Source of the DNA: Acidimicrobiaceae bacterium
Lineage (GTDB): Bacteria > Actinomycetota > Acidimicrobiia > Acidimicrobiales > UBA8190
Assembly (NCBI GenBank): GCA_003453695.1
Contig: DMNK01000076.1
Location: forward strand, 4,187 to 23,857
Length of the DNA stretch: 19,671 nucleotides
Direction of reading: 5' to 3'
This document shows, one piece after another, positions 1 to 7,647 of the stretch; within the stretch, counting starts at the first letter, position 1, and the number at the start of each line of letters is the position of its first letter. Made by a program: the position numbers and the translations under genes. The notes under the pieces were generated by a model. That model saw only the letters and a list, made by a program, of their open reading frames with translations, was not told the DNA's origin and searched no databases.

Positions 1-650
1 AGCACCGATCCCAGCGAGTAGTGCGAGTCGTCCCGGCCGGCGGCGTCGCGCACGGCGTCGCTGATGGCGGTGCCGAGCGAGCCGGGGTGGTCGGGGTCGT
101 CGACGGGGGAGGGCTCAACGGTCGCCCCCCACGTCTCCATCATCACCCGGCGGTACGGCTTCTGCCTGAACGAGGTCCGCACCATGTACACCTTGCAGCC
201 CAGGCCGAACAGGGTGGTGGCGAAGGCGAGGGCGCTGCCCCATTGCCCGGCCCCCGTCTCGGTGGTGAGCCGCGGAACCCCGTCCTGCTTGTTGTAGAAC
301 GCCTGGGGGACCGCCGTGTTGGGCTTGTGCGAGCCGGCCGGCGACACCGACTCGTCCTTGTAGTAGATGCGGGCCGGCGTCTCGAGCGCCTCCTCGAGAC
401 GGCGGGCCCTCACCATCGGAGTGGGTCGCCACAGGCGCAGGACGTCGAGCACTTCGCCGGGGACGTCGATCCACGGCTCGGCCGACATCTCCTGCCCGAT
501 GAGCGCCATGGGGAAGAGCGGCGCCAGGTCGTCCGGGCCCACCGGCTGCTTGGTGGCGGGGTGTAGCGGGGGTTGCAGCGGCTCGGGCAGGCGGGGCAGG
601 ACGTTGAACCACGCCTCGGGGATGCGGTCGCTCGGGAGTGTCCAACGCAT
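1..650 (-). CDS. trpB: Tryptophan synthase beta chain, TrpB2 type (5' part only)
   Basis: This is a PLP enzyme that joins indole and serine to make tryptophan in the cytoplasm. Only the first 216 codons are present; the gene continues past the left edge. The N-terminus has the long leader typical of the TrpB2 (TIGR01415-type) branch, including a 'LWRPTP' segment near residue 92. The PLP-binding lysine is K109 in 'GSHKPNTAV', and the catalytic glutamate is E131 in 'TETGAGQWG'. Both agree with the family. The ATG at 650 is chosen because GAGGAGGT lies just upstream and homologous sequence begins there. No trpA, trpC or other trp gene is visible to its right, so it looks like a free-standing beta chain. 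TrpB2 proteins often act without TrpA and may salvage indole; whether that holds here is inference. Family assignment is secure. Confidence 0.93.
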   Translation of the reverse strand, partial: MRWTLPSDRIPEAWFNVLPRLPEPLQPPLHPATKQPVGPDDLAPLFPMALIGQEMSAEPWIDVPGEVLDVLRLWRPTPMVRARRLEEALETPARIYYKDESVSPAGSHKPNTAVPQAFYNKQDGVPRLTTETGAGQWGSALAFATTLFGLGCKVYMVRTSFRQKPYRRVMMETWGATVEPSPVDDPDHPGSLGTAISDAVRDAAGRDDSHYSLGSV

Positions 651-682
651 GTCCTGACCTCCTCGTGATGGCGGCCCAACCG

Positions 683-711
683 TAGATAGCCGGTGGCTGT
701 CAGGGAGTCAA
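683..711 (-). promoter_or_regulatory. Candidate sigma-70-type promoter for the trpB-like gene
   Basis: On the minus strand TTGACT (706-711) is followed after 17 nt by TATCTA (683-688). Transcription would start near 676, about 26 nt before the ATG at 650, leaving room for the strong Shine-Dalgarno sequence. It sits in the 74-nt gap after the upstream zinc-ribbon gene and suggests that trpB is transcribed on its own. Pattern match only. Confidence 0.45.
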
Positions 712-724
712 CAGCACCACGTGG

Positions 725-1510
725 TCAGATCTGGCTGGACTGCCACTGCGGGAGCCCGTTGCTCTGGGCCAGGGGGTCCCACAGGGCCAAGAACGCACCC
801 TTCGAGGCCGACGCCTGATTGTCGGTGCTCATGGCCGCCCGATAGTTGGGATCGGCGTAGTCGCCGGCCGTGCAACCGCTGCGGTTCTCGTCCTGGCCCC
901 ACCGGGCGTAGGAGATGTCCGAGTCCAGTGAGCTGAGCCACGAGCCGGTGAGGTCGTCCACCATCGACCGCGGCAACGCCGAGAGGTCGAGGCCCCCCAG
1001 CTTGGTCAGGAGCTGCTCCCGGTCGGCGGCGGCCGCCTGCAACGTGTGCACGGCGCCGGTCACGTCTGCGCACGAGGCGATCTGGCCCACGGCTTGCTGG
1101 ACCGACGAGCGGTTTCCTTCGCTGGCCACCAGCAGCCGGTCCACGGCGACAGCGGCCTGGCGCGGATCTCCCGTCCCCCCGGTGGTGCCGGCCCGATGAG
1201 ACGACGGTGTGGACACGCCATTCGAGGCGAGTGCGCTGGAGTGGTGACGCAGCACGAAGGCGAACGTCGCCCCTGCCACCGCCAGGGCGACGAGCAGGAT
1301 GACCAGGGCGACGAGGTACTCCCGCCCGTGGTCGTCGGTGTCGTCCACCGGGCCCGACGATTCCAGCAGCTGCGACGGTGGCGGCGCCCCCTGAGAGGGC
1401 GTCCCGGCCGGGTCCTGCGTTCCGGCGCCGTCCAGCGGGACACCGCATTCGATGCAGTAGCGCCACTGTGACTCGTTGGCATGGCCACTCGGACACACCG
1501 ACAGGGACAT
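725..1510 (-). CDS. Zinc-ribbon single-pass membrane protein, function unknown
   Basis: This is a 261-residue protein that I cannot assign to a named family. The N-terminus carries a small zinc-ribbon-like knuckle: C6 and H10 in 'CPSGH', then C19 and C22 in 'YCIECG'. A Pro/Ser/Asp-rich linker (about 27-64) and one strong hydrophobic helix (about 65-87) follow. The remaining roughly 170 residues are Ala/Ser-rich and probably helical, with a few scattered cysteines. The layout predicts a cytoplasmic metal-binding head and an extracytoplasmic domain, as in many actinobacterial sensor or scaffold proteins of unknown role. The ATG at 1510 is preferred over a GTG one codon earlier because AGGAAA lies at a suitable distance. 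It is 142 nt downstream of the pyruvate oxidase gene on the same strand and has its own inverted repeat upstream. Confidence 0.8.
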   Translation of the reverse strand: MSLSVCPSGHANESQWRYCIECGVPLDGAGTQDPAGTPSQGAPPPSQLLESSGPVDDTDDHGREYLVALVILLVALAVAGATFAFVLRHHSSALASNGVSTPSSHRAGTTGGTGDPRQAAVAVDRLLVASEGNRSSVQQAVGQIASCADVTGAVHTLQAAAADREQLLTKLGGLDLSALPRSMVDDLTGSWLSSLDSDISYARWGQDENRSGCTAGDYADPNYRAAMSTDNQASASKGAFLALWDPLAQSNGLPQWQSSQI

Positions 1511-1544
1511 CACTGTTTCCTACGCGGTCCGGCCCGACGAGGTC

Positions 1545-1567
1545 AATCCGTCTCCGACCGACGGATT
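1545..1567. repeat. Perfect inverted repeat upstream of the zinc-ribbon gene
   Basis: The arms AATCCGTC (1545-1552) and GACGGATT (1560-1567) are perfectly complementary across a 7-nt loop. On the minus strand the second arm runs directly into TTGACC, a possible -35 box for the gene starting at 1510. It may be a repressor operator. It could also be a weak transcript-end hairpin for the pyruvate oxidase gene that stops at 1653, but there is no U-tract. Confidence 0.4.
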
Positions 1568-1652
1568 CCAACCGTGAGGACAATTCCCGGCCGCCTGCCG
1601 GGCGGCCCGATGCTGGCCGTCCATCGACCGTGGTGGGGCGGCGAAGGCCCGG

Positions 1653-3440
1653 TTAGTGGCGCCGGCGTTCCTTCACCACTTCCTTGAACATGTCGAGCTT
1701 GTCCCGGGCCAGGGTCGAACCGATGGTGACGCGCCGGGGCGTGCCCTTCAGGAACGACTCGGCGAAGTGCTTGGCCTCCTCGTAGCTGATGCGGGGCGGG
1801 AGCGGTGCCTCGTCGGGGTTCACCACCACGTCGAGCAGGGCCGGCCCGTCGAACGCCAGCCATTCCTGGACGGCCGGCTCCAGGTCGCCCGGCTTCTCGA
1901 TGCGGATGCCGCGGCCGCCACAGGACTCCGCCCACGGGGCGAAGTTCATGAAGCTCTGGAAGCGCACCCCGAACTCCTGGTAGCCGAGCGCCATCTGCTC
2001 CCACAAAATCTGGCCCAGCACGCCGTTGTTGCACACGCACACCTTGACCGGCACCCCGTGCCAGGCGGCGGAATGGAACTCGGCCATGAGCATGGCGAAG
2101 CCGCCGTCGCCCACGAAGGCGATGCTCTGGCGGCCCGGGAAGGCCACGGCGTTGGCGATGGCGTAGGGCAGTCCCGGCGCCATGGTGGCCAGGTTGCCCG
2201 ACAGGTAGAACTCCCGGTTGCCCCGGATCCGCCAGTGCCGGGCCGCCCAGGTGGCGATGGTGCCGGAGTCGCTCGTCAAGATGGCCTCGTCGGAGGCGTG
2301 GCGGTCGATGAGGCTCATCAGGTACTGGGGTTGGATGGGCTCACGGTCGGCTGCTTCGAGCGCCTGCATCTTGGCGTGCCAGCGCTCCTTCTCCTTGCCG
2401 TACTTGTCGAGGAACGTGCGCTCCTCCTTGCGCTCGACCAAGGGAAGCAGCGCCGCGAGGGTGTCCTTGGCGTCGCCCACCAGGCCGGCGGTGAGCGGGA
2501 TGCGGTTGCCCAGTCGCATGGGGTCGACTTCGATCTGCACCGACTTGCGGTCGGTGGGCAGCCACCGGGTGTAGGGGAAGTTGGTGCCGACCATGAAGAT
2601 CGTGTCGGCCTCGTCCATGGCGTCCTCGGACGGCTGGCTGCCGAGCAGGCCCAGACCGCCCATGGCGTGCTCGTCGTCCTCGGGGACCACCATCTTCCCG
2701 GGCAGCGTGGTGATGACCGGGGCAGCGAGCTTTCCCGCCATCTCGAGCAGTTCGCCCCGGGCGTGACGGGCACCGATCCCGACCAGCATGACCACCTTCT
2801 TGCCGGAGTTGAGCACCTGGGCGGCGTGCTGCAGCTCGGCGTCTCGGGGGACGACCCGCGGTGGGCAGTACATGGCCGGGGTGATCTTCGGCGCCCGGGC
2901 CGTGTCCAGCCCTCCCTCGTATCCCGCGTCCTCGGGATCGGCCTCCTGCATGTCGACCGGGAAGGTGAGGTGCGCCACACCCCGCTGTGACAGGGCGGCG
3001 CGGATGGCGATGTCGGTGACCGCCGGGATCGACACCGGGGCGTGGAACATCTCGTTGTAGACGCACAGGTCCATGAACGTCTTGTCCAGGTGGACCTCCT
3101 GCTGGTACTGCGTCCCCAGCTGGGAGGTGGACTGCATGCCGGTGATGGCCAGCACCGGCTGGTGGTCCAGCTTGGCGTCGTACAACCCGTTCATGAGGTG
3201 GATCCCGCCGGGGCCCGACGTGGCCAGGCACACTCCCAGCCGTCCCGTGCTCTTGGCATAGCCGCACGCCATGAAGGCGGCCGCCTCCTCGTGGTGCACG
3301 AGGAAGAACCGGAGCTTGTCCTCGTGGCGGCGAAGCGCCTCCATGATCCCGTTGATGCCGTCGCCGGGGAGCCCGAAGATCGTGTCGACGTCCCAGTCGA
3401 TCAACCTCTCCACCAGCAGCTCAGCGGCGAGCTTGGCCAT
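1653..3440 (-). CDS. poxB: Thiamine-diphosphate enzyme, pyruvate oxidase / pyruvate:quinone oxidoreductase type
   Basis: This is a 595-residue enzyme of the acetolactate synthase/pyruvate oxidase superfamily with the usual three domains. The N-terminal pyrimidine-binding domain has the catalytic glutamate E51 in 'HHEEAAAF'. A central nucleotide-binding domain spans roughly residues 195-330. The C-terminal PP domain carries the diphosphate/Mg motif G444-D445-G446 through to 'CNNGVLGQ'. Length and overall pattern fit PoxB-like proteins, which oxidise pyruvate to acetate and CO2 and pass electrons through FAD to membrane quinones. Acetolactate synthase or another 2-oxoacid decarboxylase cannot be excluded by eye. 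The ATG at 3440 is chosen for AAGGAG seven bases upstream; a longer in-frame version would start at 3509 but adds only a basic, low-complexity stretch. The neighbouring FAD/Fe-S dehydrogenase gene, 112 nt upstream on the same strand, could supply its pyruvate. Confidence 0.88.
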   Translation of the reverse strand: MAKLAAELLVERLIDWDVDTIFGLPGDGINGIMEALRRHEDKLRFFLVHHEEAAAFMACGYAKSTGRLGVCLATSGPGGIHLMNGLYDAKLDHQPVLAITGMQSTSQLGTQYQQEVHLDKTFMDLCVYNEMFHAPVSIPAVTDIAIRAALSQRGVAHLTFPVDMQEADPEDAGYEGGLDTARAPKITPAMYCPPRVVPRDAELQHAAQVLNSGKKVVMLVGIGARHARGELLEMAGKLAAPVITTLPGKMVVPEDDEHAMGGLGLLGSQPSEDAMDEADTIFMVGTNFPYTRWLPTDRKSVQIEVDPMRLGNRIPLTAGLVGDAKDTLAALLPLVERKEERTFLDKYGKEKERWHAKMQALEAADREPIQPQYLMSLIDRHASDEAILTSDSGTIATWAARHWRIRGNREFYLSGNLATMAPGLPYAIANAVAFPGRQSIAFVGDGGFAMLMAEFHSAAWHGVPVKVCVCNNGVLGQILWEQMALGYQEFGVRFQSFMNFAPWAESCGGRGIRIEKPGDLEPAVQEWLAFDGPALLDVVVNPDEAPLPPRISYEEAKHFAESFLKGTPRRVTIGSTLARDKLDMFKEVVKERRRH

Positions 3441-3457
3441 GGACCGCTCTCCTTTTC

Positions 3458-3491
3458 CTTCGGCGTGCTTCTTCGGCGTGCTTCTTCGGCG
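3458..3491. repeat. 13-bp tandem repeat in the leader of the pyruvate oxidase gene
   Basis: The unit CTTCGGCGTGCTT occurs twice in a row (3458-3470 and 3471-3483), followed by a partial third copy (3484-3491). It ends about 17 nt upstream of the ATG at 3440, next to the ribosome binding site, so copy-number change would alter the leader of this gene. Confidence 0.7.
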
Positions 3492-3552
3492 ACCGAGGCG
3501 GGCCCGCAACGCCCCGGACGTCCCTCTCCGACATACCCGCCGGCCCGGGCGG

Positions 3553-6500
3553 CTAGCCGCCGTGCCGACGCCCGGTCACCGTGACGTGCTCCTCGGGCTT
3601 GCCCACCCCGGGCCCGGCCGGGCCTTGGCGCAGGGCCATGGAGATCACCTCGGCTAGGTGCAGGCCCCGGCGCTCGGTGTTGTGCTCGATCTGGGTGCGG
3701 CAGCTGAACCCGTCGGCGACGACGAGGGTGCTCTCGTCGCTGTGGCGCACGGCGGGGAACAGCACGCGCTCGCCGGCGCCGATCGAGACCTCGTACTTCT
3801 CGCCGCGTTCGAAGCCGAAGCTCCCGGCCAGCCCGCAGCATCCCGAGTCGAGGACCTCGACGTCGAGCCCCAGGCGCCTCTGCATCACCTTTGTGTCCTC
3901 GTCGTAGCCGATGACGGCCTGCTGGTGGCAGTGGCGCTGCACGATCGCCTTGCGTTGCAGCCGGGGCATCTCCCAGTCCGAGGCGTAGCGCTCCAGGAAC
4001 TCGGCCAGCACGTAGGACTGCCGGGCCAGGCGCTGGGCGTCCAGGTCGGTGGGGAACAGCTCGGGAAGCTCGTCTCTGAACGCCGCCAGGCAGCTCGGCT
4101 CGAGCCCGACGAGGGGCACGCCGGCGCGGATGTGGGGACCGAGCTCGTCGAGGACCTGGCGCCACAGGCGCTCGGCGGTGTCGAGCATCCCGTAGTCGTA
4201 CAGCGGACGGCCACAGCACAGGGGGCGCCCGGGGAGGAAGGGCTCGAAGCCGGCCGCCTCCAGCACCTCCACCGCCGCCATCCCCACCTCGGGATGGAAG
4301 TAATTGGTGAAGGTGTCCGGCCACAAGAGCACCTTGGGCTGGCCGCCCGCCGGCTCCTGGCGCCCGGCGAACCAGCGGGCGAAGGTGACCGGGGCGAACT
4401 CGGGGGCAGGACGGCGCGGCTCGATTCCGGCGGCGCGCTTGAGGAGCCCGGCGACAACCGGTGCGTGGGTGGCGAAGTTGGCGGCGCGCGGGACTTTGGA
4501 GGCGAATCGGGCCCACAGCCAGATCATCCCCATGGCGTAGGCCACCTTGGGCCGGGGCCGGCCCTTGTAGTAGTGGGACAGGAACTCGGCCTTGTACGTG
4601 GCCATGTCCACGTTCACCGGGCAGTCGCCCTTGCAGCCCTTGCAGGACAGGCACAGCTCCAGGGCGTCCTTCACTTCGCTCGAGCGCCACAGGGCGATCT
4701 CGGACTCCCGGCGCATCATCTCGTAGAGGACCCGGGCCCGGCCCCGGGTGGTGTCCTTCTCCTCGTGGGTGACCATGAAGCTCGGGCACATGGTGCCGCC
4801 CTCGAGGCGCCGGCACTTGCCCACTCCGACGCACCGCACGGTGGCGTGGGCGAAGCTGCCGTGGTCCTTCGGGTAGGAGAAGTGGGTCTTCACCGTCTCG
4901 GGCTCGTAGTCGGGTCCGAGACGGAGGTTGGACGTGATGGGGTAGGGGTCGACCACCTTGCCCGGGTTCATCTTCCCGTCGGGGTCCCAGATGGCCTTGA
5001 ACTCCCGGAACATCTGCACGACCTCGGGCCCGTACATCTTTTCGAGCAGCTCACCGCGCGACTGGCCGTCGCCGTGCTCCCCCGACAGGGACCCGTCGTG
5101 GGCCAGGACGAGGTCCGAGGCCTCGTCCACGAAGCTGCGCCACTTGCGCACCCCGTCGGCCGTGTGCGGGTCCCAGTCGATGCGGGTGTGCACGCATCCC
5201 TGGCCGAAGTGCCCGTACAGGGCGCAGCCGTACTCGTACTTGTCGAACAGCTCCCGCAGCCCCCGCAGGTAGCTCGGGAGGTTCTCCGGGGGCACGGCCG
5301 AGTCCTCCCAGCCCTCGTAGGTGTCGGGACTGCCGGGCACGAAGGCGGTGGCCCCGAGACCAGACTCCCGGACCTGCCAGATCCGCTCCTCGGCGTCCTC
5401 GTCGTCGTAGAGCTTCTCACCCCGGTATCCCTTGGCCTTGCGCATGGCCGCCATGAACCGCTCGGCCTTGTGGTCGGACTCGTCTTTGGTCTCGCCCCCG
5501 AACTCGGCCATGAGCCAGCCCTCGCCGTCGGGCAACATCTCCAGCTCCCCGAGATGGACGCCGAGCTTGCGGTTGTCCTCGATCAAGTGGGCGTCGAAGC
5601 CCTCGAGCGCCACGGGTCGGTGCCGGCGGGCTTCCATGATCTGCCCGGTGGCCTCGTAGATGTCCTCGAAGCCCACCACCACCAGCGACCGGCCGGGCGG
5701 GCCGGCCACCAGGTGCAGCGTCGCCTCGAGCACGGTCACACACGTGCTCTCGGTCCCCACCAGCGCGTAGGCCACGTCGAAGCCGTACTCGGGCAGGAGC
5801 CCGTCCAGCCCGTAGCCGGACACCCGCCGGGGGAATTCGGGTAACCGCTCCCGGATGAGCGGGCCGTAGCGGTCGCGCAGGGCGCGCAGGTCCCGATAGA
5901 TCTGCCCCCGTCTGCCCCCCTCGGCAGCGAGACGGGTGAGCTCCTCCTCACCGGTCTTGCCCACCCGCAGGCGCAACCCGTCGTAGGTGAGCACTTCCAT
6001 CTCGGCCACGTTGTGGGCCATGCGGGGCCCGGCGCCGTAGAACTCCGACATGATCGAGTAGTTCCCGCAGGCGTTGTTGCCGATCATTCCGCCGATGGTG
6101 CAGTGGTCGTGGGTGGACGGGGTGGGCCCGAAGGTCACCCGGGGCTCGCCGCTCTCCCCGGTCTTGCGGAGCACGTCGAGCACGAGGCCGGGCTGCACCC
6201 GGGCCAGCTGTCCCTGGCGGTCGAGGTCCAGCAGTCCGTGCACGTGCTTCGAGAAGTCCATCACCACCGCCGCGTTGCAGCACTGCCCGGCCAGGCTCGT
6301 GCCCCCTCCCCGAGAGAGCAGCGGAAGCCCGTGCTCCCGGCACGCATCGACCGTCGCCACCACGTCGTCGACCGACCGCGGGACGACCACGCCGATGGGC
6401 AGCTGGCGGTAGCTCGAGCTGTCGGTCGAGTACAGCGCCCGGTCGCCGGTCGAGAAGCGCACCTCGCCTTCGATGCGGCGCCGCAGGTCGGCCTGCAGTG

Positions 6501-6582
6501 CCCGGGCCTGGGGCGAACGGGCGTCCCCGTGGCGAGAGGGCGTGATCTCCACGCTCGCCCGCATGCCCGTGCCGCTCACCAT
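3553..6582 (-). CDS. FAD-linked dehydrogenase fused to 4Fe-4S/CCG Fe-S oxidoreductase (D-lactate / D-2-hydroxyacid type)
   Basis: This is a 1009-residue fusion of a GlcD-like flavoprotein and a GlpC-like iron-sulfur module, resembling actinobacterial D-lactate dehydrogenases and E. coli YdiJ. The PCMH-type FAD domain has R91-G-G-G-T-S-L-A-G-Q. The FAD-oxidase C-terminal domain carries 'SGEHGDG' at 500-506 and ends in 'MNPGKVVDPY'. The ferredoxin part has C584, C590 and C599-P, then C644, C647, C650 and C654-P, enough for 4Fe-4S clusters. Two CCG motifs (C789-C790-G, C915-C916-G) follow. It probably oxidises a D-2-hydroxyacid and donates electrons to the quinone pool at the membrane; the exact substrate cannot be read. 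The ATG at 6582 is chosen because longer in-frame starts overlap the upstream phosphoesterase gene; the Shine-Dalgarno is weak and an ATG at 6564 is an alternative. It probably shares a transcript with its neighbours. Confidence 0.9.
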   Translation of the reverse strand: MVSGTGMRASVEITPSRHGDARSPQARALQADLRRRIEGEVRFSTGDRALYSTDSSSYRQLPIGVVVPRSVDDVVATVDACREHGLPLLSRGGGTSLAGQCCNAAVVMDFSKHVHGLLDLDRQGQLARVQPGLVLDVLRKTGESGEPRVTFGPTPSTHDHCTIGGMIGNNACGNYSIMSEFYGAGPRMAHNVAEMEVLTYDGLRLRVGKTGEEELTRLAAEGGRRGQIYRDLRALRDRYGPLIRERLPEFPRRVSGYGLDGLLPEYGFDVAYALVGTESTCVTVLEATLHLVAGPPGRSLVVVGFEDIYEATGQIMEARRHRPVALEGFDAHLIEDNRKLGVHLGELEMLPDGEGWLMAEFGGETKDESDHKAERFMAAMRKAKGYRGEKLYDDEDAEERIWQVRESGLGATAFVPGSPDTYEGWEDSAVPPENLPSYLRGLRELFDKYEYGCALYGHFGQGCVHTRIDWDPHTADGVRKWRSFVDEASDLVLAHDGSLSGEHGDGQSRGELLEKMYGPEVVQMFREFKAIWDPDGKMNPGKVVDPYPITSNLRLGPDYEPETVKTHFSYPKDHGSFAHATVRCVGVGKCRRLEGGTMCPSFMVTHEEKDTTRGRARVLYEMMRRESEIALWRSSEVKDALELCLSCKGCKGDCPVNVDMATYKAEFLSHYYKGRPRPKVAYAMGMIWLWARFASKVPRAANFATHAPVVAGLLKRAAGIEPRRPAPEFAPVTFARWFAGRQEPAGGQPKVLLWPDTFTNYFHPEVGMAAVEVLEAAGFEPFLPGRPLCCGRPLYDYGMLDTAERLWRQVLDELGPHIRAGVPLVGLEPSCLAAFRDELPELFPTDLDAQRLARQSYVLAEFLERYASDWEMPRLQRKAIVQRHCHQQAVIGYDEDTKVMQRRLGLDVEVLDSGCCGLAGSFGFERGEKYEVSIGAGERVLFPAVRHSDESTLVVADGFSCRTQIEHNTERRGLHLAEVISMALRQGPAGPGVGKPEEHVTVTGRRHGG

Positions 6583-6631
6583 CGAAGCTGCTTTACCCCG
6601 GGGCCGCCGGCGCCCACACGGCTCGTCGCCC

Positions 6632-7357
6632 TCAGGCCGCCACAGCCGCCTCCAGGCAGTACACCGCACAGGCCCGCCGCAGCACCGGTTGGGCGACGTT
6701 GCGCACGTGAACACCGCCGGGGGTGACGGAGCGTTCCGTGCCGTTGTGGGCGTGTCCGTGAATGGCGAGGTCGGCACCGGCCCGGTCGATGGCCTCGGCC
6801 AGCAGGTAGCTGCCCAGGAAGGGGTAGATCTCCGGCCGCTCCCCGCGCAGGGTGCCGTCGACCGGTGCGTAGTGGGTGAGGGCCACCCGGCGGTCGGTGC
6901 CCAAGCCGGCGAGCTCCTCGCCCAGCCGCTCGGACAGCTCCATGGTGTGGCGTATGAAGGCCTTCATGAGGGGCTCGCCGAAGTCGCTGCCGCTGGCTCC
7001 GAGGAACCCGCCGCCGAAGCCCTTGGTGCCGGCCACCCCGAGGGTCTCGTTACCGACGTGCAGCACCGTCGACGAGCCTTCGAGCACCTCTACCCCGGCA
7101 TCGGCCATGATGCCGGCGATCCGGTCCTCCTGGTCGCCGTGGTAGTCGTGGTTGCCCAGCACGCACACCGCCGGCGTGGCCAGGCCCGCCATCTCCTTGG
7201 CCAGGATCTCCGCCTCGTGGGGGTCGCCCACGCGGGTGAGGTCGCCCGCCACGAGCAGGACGTCCGCCTCGTCGGCCAGCTGCTCGAGCTGCGGCCGCAG
7301 GCGGCCGGCGGCATCGGCGCCGAAGTGGACGTCGGCCATGGCGGCGATGCGGATCAC
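6632..7357 (-). CDS. Calcineurin-like metallophosphoesterase
   Basis: This is a 241-residue soluble phosphoesterase with the complete two-metal signature: D9-x-H11, G38-D39, G68-N-H-D71, H162 in 'LTHYAP' and G201-H-A-H204. These residues bind the dinuclear metal centre that cleaves phosphomono- or phosphodiesters. The substrate cannot be read. The start is a GTG at 7357, which overlaps the stop of the upstream BON gene as GTGA. This start places the first metal-binding Asp at residue 9, as usual for the family, and the overlap implies translational coupling. A longer reading frame to 7582 exists, but its extra residues are a shadow of the BON gene. The stop is 49 nt before the FAD/Fe-S dehydrogenase gene, so co-transcription is likely. 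Confidence 0.9.
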   Translation of the reverse strand: MIRIAAMADVHFGADAAGRLRPQLEQLADEADVLLVAGDLTRVGDPHEAEILAKEMAGLATPAVCVLGNHDYHGDQEDRIAGIMADAGVEVLEGSSTVLHVGNETLGVAGTKGFGGGFLGASGSDFGEPLMKAFIRHTMELSERLGEELAGLGTDRRVALTHYAPVDGTLRGERPEIYPFLGSYLLAEAIDRAGADLAIHGHAHNGTERSVTPGGVHVRNVAQPVLRRACAVYCLEAAVAA

Positions 7358-7608
7358 GTGAGGTGCTCGGGCTCGCCCGGCGCGTCCAGGGGGACCACCG
7401 TGATGTCGTTCACGACCTCGCGGTCGCCGGCTGCTCTGGTGGCGACCTCCATGGCCGCCTGCCGGCGCTCCTCGGTGGGCACCGAACCCATGAGGTGCAA
7501 CCGGCCGCCGGCGGACTCGACTGTCAGGGCCAGGTTGGCCACGCTCGGGTCGTGGCCCAGCTCCTGGCGAATGCTCTCGCACAGATAGACGTCGGCGTCA
7601 GCGGTCAT
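7354..7608 (-). CDS. BON-domain protein
   Basis: This is an 84-residue protein that is almost entirely one BON domain, with an alpha-beta pattern ending in 'VVNDITVVP'. The central 'GGRLHLMGSVPTEERRQAA' matches the glycine-turn and helix typical of the fold. BON domains bind phospholipids or small ligands, and most known ones are secreted or attached to channels. This protein has no signal peptide or membrane helix, so it should be cytoplasmic. The ATG at 7608 has GAGGT eight bases upstream. The stop overlaps the phosphoesterase GTG by 4 nt, so the two proteins are probably made in fixed ratio and may work together, for example with the BON protein as a ligand-sensing or membrane-docking partner. 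That role is inference. Confidence 0.85.
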   Translation of the reverse strand: MTADADVYLCESIRQELGHDPSVANLALTVESAGGRLHLMGSVPTEERRQAAMEVATRAAGDREVVNDITVVPLDAPGEPEHLT

Positions 7609-7647
7609 CGTCGTGACCTCGTGGTGGTGTCCTCGCCCTCGGGCCCG

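Noticed and set aside
1656..2990. Long plus-strand open frame opposite the PoxB-type gene
   Set aside because: Composition is that of an antisense shadow of a well-supported gene; no domain pattern.
3441..3509. Longer N-terminus for the PoxB-type protein
   Set aside because: The extra 23 residues come from the tandem repeat and the ribosome site; AAGGAG fits the ATG at 3440.
3658..5844. 728-codon plus-strand open frame opposite the FAD/Fe-S dehydrogenase
   Set aside because: Antisense shadow: His/Gly/Val-rich with no motif, while the minus strand has intact FAD and Fe-S motifs.
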